Shown here piece by piece: positions 50,101-59,100 of a stretch of 64,000 bases of DNA. This DNA comes from Malania oleifera (lineage: Eukaryota; Streptophyta; Magnoliopsida; Santalales; Ximeniaceae), in NCBI RefSeq assembly GCF_029873635.1, contig NC_080427.1, forward strand, positions 71,455,348 through 71,519,347, written 5' to 3'. The stretch's first letter is position 1, and every line of letters starts with the position of its first letter. Both the position numbers and the translations under genes were made by a program. The notes beneath the pieces are model-generated. The model was not told the origin of the DNA, searched no databases, and saw only the letters and a list, made by a program, of their open reading frames with translations.

Positions 50101-53100
50101 ATTTATTTTTTTTTACAGAAATTTAGCTACTGTTTTTTAATTTATAATATTAAGTTTAATTAATGTAAGCTTACAAATTATAACTAATACATAATATTTA
50201 TTTTTTTTACAGAAATTTAGCTACTGTTTTGTTAATTTATAATATTTAGTTTAATTAATGTAAGTTTATAAATTATAACTAATACATAATATTTATTCTT
50301 TTTATTGAAATTTAGCTACTGTTTTTTAATTTGTTTGGAAATGCATTATGTAAGTCTTAAATTTTAAATATATGGTGCATTGTTTTTTCAGTTAGGATAC
50401 GGGATACCAAGTCTAAAATCTTAAATGGATTATAGTTCTGAATGTGAGGCCTTGGCAAAGAAAGATCCCGTATGGAAGTATGCACATTTGGAGGATAAAA
50501 AAAATAGAAATAATTTGACTTGCAATTTTTGTGCTAAAGTCATAAGGGGAGGAATATTTCGGGCAAAACAACACATTGTCGAAGGATTTCGAAATGTGAA
50601 AGAATGCTCTAAGTGCCCTGCTCATGTACGTGAGGAGATTAAAGAGTATATGTTGAAGAAAGATATGGAGAAGGAGGAAAATGAGTTATTGCCCGACTTT
50701 GATGATATAGATCATTACGGTGAAGATGAAGAAGATGAAGTTCAAGAAATTGACATTCATGGCAAGAGAGTGTTTACTAGTGATGGAAGTAAAAGATCAT
50801 ACCAATCCAACTTGAAGAAACCAAAACAGAAGGGGCCTATAGACTTGTTTTTTACTCCCGATCCAAAGAAAGCGGTTCAAGCTAGGAAAGAAGAGAAGAT
50901 GAAGCAAACATCAATAAATGAAGCGTGCAAGAAAGAACTAAGAAAAAAGGCAATGGGAGATTTTGCTAGGTGGATGTATGATGCTGGGATACCATTTAAT
51001 GCTGTACGTTTGAGCAGCTTTGCAGTGGCACTTGAATCGATTGGACAATATGGTCTTGGAATAAAGCCACTTAGCTATCATGAAGTGAGAGTTCCTTACC
51101 TAAAGGAGGAAGTTAGTCGAATGAAAGAGTTGTTGAAGGTCCATAAGGAGGAATGGACAAAATATGGCTGCTCAATTATGTCTGATGGTTGGAGAGATTC
51201 AGTTGCTAATAAGGACATAATCAACTTTTTAGTGAACTCTTCAAGGGGATCAGTATTCATCAAGTCTATTGATGCTTCTAATATTGTCAAGAATGCAGAT
51301 AGAATGTATAGATTACTTGATGAGATGGTCGAGGAAATTGGAGAATCAAATGTGATTCAAGTGGTAACTGACAATGCGTCAAACTATGTTGCAGCAGGTA
51401 AGAACTTATTTTTAGAACTACTTTCTATAGTGTATATATTGTTTATTTTAATATTTTAATGGCTTCATTCCTTGATTTTTCAACAGGGAGATTGTTGGAA
51501 GCAAAGAGGCCACATTTATATTGGACACCGTGTGCTGCTCATTGCATTGATTTAATTTTGGAGGATATTGGGAAGATGCCTTCAATTCATGCAACTTTGA
51601 AAAGGGCAATTTTTTTGAATGGCTATATCTATAATCGTGTTGGTGTTGTCAACTTGATGAGACAGTTCACTGGAGGAAAGGAGTTACTAAGACCTGCAGT
51701 TACAAGATTTGCAACTGCCTTCATCACCCTTCGTTCAGTCCATCTTCAAAAGAACAACTTGAGGAAGATGTTTACTTCTGAAGATTGGAATACTACTAAA
51801 TGGGCAAAGGAGGCGGCTGGCAAAAGAGCAGCTACTATTGTTTTGATGCCTACTTTTTGGAGTACCATCGTCTATGCTCTTAAGTTAACAGGTCCACTTG
51901 TTTGTGTACTCCGTTTGGTTGATGGGGAAAAGAAGCCTGCAATGGGATAAATTTATGAAGCAATGGATAGGGCTAAGGAAGCCATAGCTAAGGCTTTTGT
52001 TGAGAGAGAGGATAAATTCAAGGAGGCATTTGAAATTATTGATACGAGGTGGGGATGTCAACTCCATCAACCGTTGCATGCAGCTGCACACTACTTGAAT
52101 CCAGAATTTTTCTATTCAAACCCCAACATTTTGCAAGATGAAGAAATTATGTCGGGTTTGTACAAATGTATTGGAAGGTTACTGCCAACTATTGAAATGC
52201 AAGATAAAGTTTCAAATGAGTTGGAAAAATACAATGCCGCTAGTGGCGTCTTTGGAATTAGTTTGGCAGTGAGACAAAGGAAGACAAAAGCACCAGGTAA
52301 AGTGGCATTTGTACTACCTCTTCTTTTTTGAAAATTATTTTTGCTATTTACTTAGTAGGTATTCATTTAAAGTTTATTTTATAACAGCGCAATGGTGGAT
52401 GGCATATGGATCAACAACTCCAAACTTGCAAAAGTTTGCTGTGAAAATTCTTAGCCTCACGTGTAGTGCTACCGGCTGCGAAAGAAATTGGAGCATATTC
52501 CAACATGTAAGTCATTAGTATATCATGGATTAATTATTAAGAACAAGAACTACCAATCTATTGCTTTTTAGAATCATTATTAACCATATTACTTTAAACT
52601 TTTTGCAGCTTCATAGCAAAAGGAGAAATAGGCTATCCCAGCAATGCTTGAATGATTTGGTATTTGTGAAATATAATCGAACTCTGAGGCATCGATACGA
52701 CAAACGTGACACCATTGATCCCATCCTCCTAAAGGACATTGATGATAGTATTGAGTGGTTGATTGGTAGGATGGATGGTGATTCTGATGAGGATGATGAA
52801 CTTGTGTTTGAAGATGATAATTTGGCTTGGGATTCTGTTGCTAGAGCTGCTGGACTAAATAACTCCCCGCATCACACTAGATCAAGAATAAGTACAAATA
52901 TGCCATCATCATTTAAAGGAAGAGGAAGGGCTTCATCTAGTAGTGCAACCAGTGCTAGGGGTCGGACCACAATGTTGGAACTTGTAGATGAGGATGAAAT
53001 CCAAGTGGATAGTGCAGAGGAGACGGAAGAGGAAAAAGATGTTGGAGAAAACAGTTCTGATGATGAAGAGGAAGATGATGATATCTTCACCGACTTAGTT

Positions 53101-56100
53101 GATGATGAGTGATGAGTGATGATTGAGGAGGATTTTTAGATTTTATATTTGGAATCTTTTATTGTACTCTTTTCTTTTGATGTTGAACTATGTTGAATTG
53201 TTGATACTTTTGGGCTTCGTCTTGGCAATTTATTAAATTTCTAATTTTTTTATTGAATGTTTTGGCATTTTAAATTATAATATCACTAGATATTTATATG
53301 TTCATATATAAATTACCCCAAATAGATATTTTACACCATTTTAATAATTGTGTGCCTTCGCCTCGCGCCTCGACTTCAAAGACCCTTTGCGCCTCGGCTC
53401 GCTTCGCGCCTCTGACTACTATGCTACAGACCCAATAACATTACAACAAATAATAAATGTGCTGGGGTCTTCACTTCTCTTCAGGTTGCCGCATGTCATT
53501 ATATAAACTTTGGCAATGAGAACTTGCACACAAATTTGGCAACCATTAAATATCAAAGTATTTGTCATTATCAAAACTGAGAATGACCCATGGGGTCAAC
53601 ACGTTGACACTCCAAAAACAATCCTATTGCATATTAAGGTTGAAAAAAATGGTAAAAAAGAATTTTTGGATAACTTTTTCCCTTCACATTTTTAGAATGT
53701 TTAATGGCTTTTTTTTGTAAATAAAATTTTCATTTAAATTCGCACAAAAGCTTTATTTTTAATTTTTCTTCATTAAAAAGGTTGAATGCACAACGATTCA
53801 ATCCACAAAAATGAACTTTGGAGATTAAAATACTGTTGACATAATGTGAAAACTAGAAATATGGTTTTCAATGATAACAAAATCTGAAGACTAGCAATGT
53901 AGACAAATGTGAAATCACCACTTGCTTTTTCATTGTACTAAAAAAAAAAAAAAGGAAACAAAAATGATAACAAACAACCTCTTGGTGCCTCATTTGTTTA
54001 GGCTTGACAATTGTCATATATTAGACGAGGCTGGTTGAATTTCACAAGTGCTGCAAAAATTGTTTCTTTTCCTCTAGGTTTTGTAGTTGTTTTAGTCTCC
54101 ATAGTTCGATAATTCTATTTTGTAATTTTGTGTTTTTTTCTTTTTGTTTTTTTTTTCTTTTTTCTTTTTACATGGTGGACTCCTTGTCCCCACATGCTGT
54201 ACCCTCTTTTCTTTCTATATAATGTACTTCCTTTTGTTATAAAAAAAAAAAAAATCCTATTTAACAAATGTTGCATCACGATGTATAAATAATAAATGAG
54301 TTGTATTACCCCCAGGGTGTGGTTTAGGTGGTAGTGCGGGCTGCGGGAGTGCTTCTCACGAGGTTAGGTGTTCAAATCCTCCCGGGCTTGTTTGCGCCCC
54401 TGGACTCCTAAATGTACCCTTCCTTTGGAGTTGTGGGATCAACTTCAAGGGGCGCAGGATTAGTCATGTGGATCATAAAATGGACACGTGGATACTCGGT
54501 GCGTAACCCATAAAAATAAAAATGAATGAGTTGTATTGAGTATTGATTGAGCAGAATTCAGGACAAGCTGATGTGCTTGCCTTTGTGTTTTTGGAATCCT
54601 CACTTAAAAACCACGTTGTCCTTGTTTAGCAGACACAATCATATTGAAGGATGGATCTTAACTCCTATTATTGTTCGCAGTTGTTTCTTTTCTGGTGTAT
54701 TTTTATTGGGCTATTGAAGTTATGGTATAATTTAGAGGTTTATTTTCTGGATGAAGTAAATAGCAATTAAAGTTGCATGGATTTATAATACTTCAATTAG
54801 TTTTAGGGAAGAGGTACTTTTGTTCTTAAATTGGAGGCCTGAATTAAATCATATGGTTTTGCCTTGCCACATTTAATTTGGTGGATTAGGTTAAAATTTT
54901 CTACCTTGAAATATAAAATTCTTGAGGAATAAATAACTTCATAGTTACCTAGCCCAATATAGCAGTTGGTTCTATCTTGATTTAGTTCCTCATTGGCTAT
55001 GCTTCACACCTGTAGGTCATTGTTGTTTCATTCAATGCTTCAACTAGAGTTTTCAAAATCACATTTCTAATTCTAACATTTTCTTGGCTGGATGCATTTT
55101 TTGACTAACACATGGGGAAAAAAGTGAAACAAAAGTTGATAATTACATTTAATCTTGTGGATATGAGTGGATTTTTGGCAAATATAAATCAGTGAAAATA
55201 TCCTACATTATTTTTGAGGGCACATCTTTTCCTTTTCCTGGCTTTTGAGCACGTAAAATTGTTCTCTTTGTTGAGGAGTGGATTTCTTGTAAGAAATATT
55301 AAATACCAACTTGTGGTTCATATCCTTCAGATTCAAAGTTATTGTCAATAGGCATCTGAATGATGTAGGACAAGAAGTAGGACCATGGGTAGACCCTTGT
55401 TGGAAGCTAATTCAAAAGAATTGGATCAGGGGATTGTTGTTTTAGTGAATTGTTTGTATGTTTAGTTCAATTAATATACGGTTATGTGTAGGGGTGTACA
55501 AAATTTACCGAAAAACCGAGAATCGGACTGAAACCGAAACCGAACTGTTTGACACTTCAGTTTGGTATTTCGGTTTTGGTCTTCGGTTTCGGTTTTGAAT
55601 TTATAAAAAACCGACTTTCCGTTTCGGTTTCACTTAAAAACCAAACCGAAAAAACCAAAAAGCGATTATACTTTTAAAATAATTATTTTAAATCTGGAAA
55701 GTTGAACTTTTAAGGGAGTGGGAAAGGATTTTATATAAGATGCATGAGATTCATGCTCCCCATTTTGGCGATGTGGGACGTGTTTGCTGTTTGGTGAAGT
55801 GGAAAAGCTGGCTATTGGGTTGAGGACTTGGCTATTGGGAAGACTGAAGAGACACTCACTCATGCAGAAGTCATGCTCCTTCTCCTTCCTTGTAGGTGCT
55901 AGTAGCTGCCGTGTGGTGCCCTCGAAAGACCTCCCGTTCCCTCCCACCCCAATGCTCACGCCCACGCCCACGCCCACACCCACGCCCACGCCCACGCCCA
56001 CGCCTTCCGTCTTTGGTCTCCAAATTCTTGGCAAGAACAAAGTTAAATTCCATCTCATTCTCTTCGTACCTCCCATTTCACCTATATTTTCGCTTTTTAG

Positions 56101-59100
56101 TTCTGTTTTTTGTTCAATTTCTCCTCGATTCCCTCCGTTTTTGTTGATTAAATCCCCCCGGGTGATAATTTCCTCGCAACGACTCTGCTTTCCTCATAAT
56201 CTTCTCTGTTTTTTACAGTTTTGATGTGGCTATGGTGTCCTCTTCGCCTCTCTGTTCATGCTAGATCTGGCTCTTTTTTTTTTTTCACTACAAATTTTCC
56301 CCTTCATACCTCTGATTTTTTATATGTGCAGTTTGTTTCGTTGCATTCTTAAATTGTTGCTTCTTTAGTTTATTTTACATCAATGATTTGGATGTTTGCC
56401 TCTAGAAAATACAAATTCTCGCATTTTTCATTGAATTTCTCTGGCGTGAATCGCCTAGTTTAGACGTGGGGCTGAACTTCTAAGGGGCCTGGTCTTTAAA
56501 TTAGAATGTTGAAGCAAATTTTATTAGCCTATGATAATTGTTAGTGCTGTGATGATCTCTGGTTAAACGCTGACAGTTTTGCCTGAGTATATGAGCCCTT
56601 CTCCCAGTGAGAAACATTTGTTTTCGTGGAAATGTTTCTATTATCATTTAGGTATGATCAGTGATCACTGATCAGGTCGATTATTTGTCCCACATTGGTT
56701 GAGGAAAGAATAGAACCTCCCTCCCTTCCCATATAAATGTCCATCTAGCCTCATTGATTCATTGTGTTAAGTAAGTGGTAAGCTCACCATTCACGTTGTG
56801 AGGATGGGCCACCGTTGGGCCTTGTCTACTTTCAGATAGGCTTTATTTAGGGGCTTCAGTTCTTTTATTTCAATTTTTTTAAACATCAAGAACCGAGTTT
56901 AAACCGAACCAAACTGCAAAAAATTGGTTTACGGTTATTTAAAACCGTCGGTGTACGATTTGGTAATGGTTTTAGATTTTGGAAACCGATTTTTTCAGTT
57001 CGGTTACCTGTTTTGGTCAAAACCGAACCGAACCGAACTGTGTACACCCCTAGTTATGTGTATTTGGGGCTTTGTATGTAATATTTGTGTATTTTAGGGG
57101 TTCTTTTGTAATTTCATGTATCATTTTTATGCTTATATGTGTCATATCTTGTAATAGGTTTTCTCATAAATAGGGTGTGAAAAACCATGTAAGAGTTCAG
57201 TTTTTTGATGAATATGAATTGAAGTAAACATGTGATTTTCTCATTTTCCCCCTTTTGTCTCTTTCCTTCTCTTCCTTCTTCCTTTTTCCTTCTTCCTCTC
57301 TCCTTTGTCTATCCCAAATCATGTATTTATTCCATGATGCTGTCCTGGATCATTTGGTAGCAGAGCCCAATCACAATCACACCATTCTTCCATTTCAATC
57401 CTCCATTTTCCTCTCTCACCCTTCTTCTCTTTTCTTCATCCTCTCCTCTTCTTCTTTCTTCTCCTTCTGTTCATCTCTGTTATGTCAGTAACTTTCTGTC
57501 GTCTTCTAATTTCTGTCTATTCTGTTGCTGCCTCTCTTCCCTTCTCCCTTGTTCTTTTTCCCCTTCTTCTCTCTCTTTCTTTCCCTTATTTCTTTCTCTC
57601 TGTTTCTGATCTTCTGTTAGTTTCCTGCCCCTTATTCTCCATCTGCAGTATTCAAATTTCTGCAGAAAATTCAAAACAACTTCTCTTCTCCATCTCAGAG
57701 TTTCTGATCTTCTGTTAACTTCCAGCCCCTTATTCTCCATCTGCAGCATTCAATTTCCTGCAGAATCCTCAAAACAGCTTCTTCTTCCCTTCCCTTCCCT
57801 TCCCTTCCCTCCTATTTCTATTCTCTGCTCGGTTATTTTCCATTCTGCAACTAATTCCTATACTAATATGCTGTATCTCTGATTTTCTACATGAATATTC
57901 AACTTACCAGTCCTAGATTTCAAAAAAGGAAAAAAAACAGTAACCCTGAATTTCAAACACAGCTTTCAAAGAACCATTATGCAACACCCTCCACCATCAT
58001 CAAAGACAGTAACCCCCAAAAGTCTCTTCCCAGAAATTTATATGATTGTCCAATGTGCTGTGAAAATGAGGGACCTCTTCAAACAATGCACAGCGGAATA
58101 AACATTGTAAAGGGTCAAACAATACCATATGCAACAATCTAAAATGGTGGAATAGAGAATTATTCCACAACCATAGCAATATAAAGAGAGTAAAGATAAG
58201 AGCAACGGCATCAGGAATTACGTGGTTCGGCAAAGCCTACATCCACTGGAGCAATCGGCAAGAGATTCACCATGAAAATCAAAGATACACACTCAATGAT
58301 CTTTTCTTCTTCTCTGACCCCTCTCTTAGTCTCTTATCAAAATATGCCCAGAAGAACATATATAACAAGCTCTCGGAGGTTTCCTTCTGAATCCCCAACT
58401 GTCACAACGTTAAAATTCAAAATTCAAATAACTTCTCGCAGCCCAGGCGCACTCGTCGACGAGAACAGGGGATTGGTTTACGAGTCCAAGAAGCCCACTC
58501 GTCGACTAGTTTATCCTCTCGTCGAATAGTCTTCTGCTCTAAGATTTTCTGGCTCTCGGTATCTACTCGTTGACGAGCACAAGGCACTCGTTGATGAGTC
58601 ATTGCTGCTGCACCAACATATGTTTTTCTCCCTTTGTTTATAAGCCCCAACGAAGTATAAGAGCCACACCATAAACAACACAATGGCTAGAGAATCCTCA
58701 TGCTCCAAAAACTCTACCAACCGATGCTCATTTGGTTTGCTACTGCCCATTTTTGCTCTCATATATGAGACCAGCCCAAAAAAAAAAGAACAAAAACAAA
58801 AACAGAAAAAACTCAAGGCTCTCCCTTTAAGCAACCCAGCCCCATTAATTTTTATTCCAACTAAGAATAAACCCACTTCTTTATTTGCAAACCCAATAAA
58901 GAAAAAAAAGTCCAGTCCTACTTTCAATACAAAATCAGTCCTTTATCTTTTCTTTCACTGTACCCAATCCACTTTCATTAAACCCAACCACGCTGCCAGA
59001 CCTTCAAGCCACATGAGCTGACAAGCAACCTGCCATGTCATCAACCTGCCAAATCAGCACATTACCACAGACAGTGATCAGCCCCTGGATCAGTTTTTGC

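Larger units (their letters stand above)
49293..53423 (+). mobile_element. hAT DNA transposon (4131 bp), TSD CTACAGAC
   Basis: Perfect 8-bp TSD CTACAGAC at 49285-49292 and 53424-53431. Ends CATAGTAGTTA and (reverse complement) CATAGTAGTCA form an 11-bp inverted repeat with one mismatch. Both subterminal regions are rich in AGGCG / CGCCT repeats (49310-49410, 53355-53412), plausible transposase-binding sites. The transposase lies between, on the plus strand. A 5' leader has (CTT)n and (CTG)n tracts and 95-bp tandem repeats. It sits inside a solo LTR within intron 8, same strand as the host gene. Confidence 0.95.
47568..53601 (-). mobile_element. solo LTR (about 1.9 kb) in intron 8, split by a hAT element
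   Basis: The plus strand starts TGTTAGCTTTGG and ends GGGGTCAACA. Flanks CATTG (47563-47567) and CGTTG (53602-53606) are a 5-bp TSD with one change. On the minus strand the start reads TGTTGACCCCATGGGTC..TTTTGATAATGACAAA. A TTCGGTCGCCCGAA-type array (about 48670-49040) lies upstream of TATAAATATAG (about 48541-48551). The GGTTCGGCC..CCTACGTCC block is at 47640-47700. Close relative of 11554-26065. Confidence 0.88.

Noticed and set aside
54319-54379. Possible tRNA gene
   Set aside because: Only the A and B boxes match; no cloverleaf, and the unit has SINE length, tail and TSD.
55666-56224. Overlapping frames rich in Val-Gly, Pro-Thr or Arg-Pro repeats on both strands
   Set aside because: All come from the (CCCACG)n tract inside a non-autonomous hAT.
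57255-57749. Ser/Phe/Leu-rich frames on both strands
   Set aside because: Caused by pyrimidine-rich leader DNA after a copia PBS; no domain.
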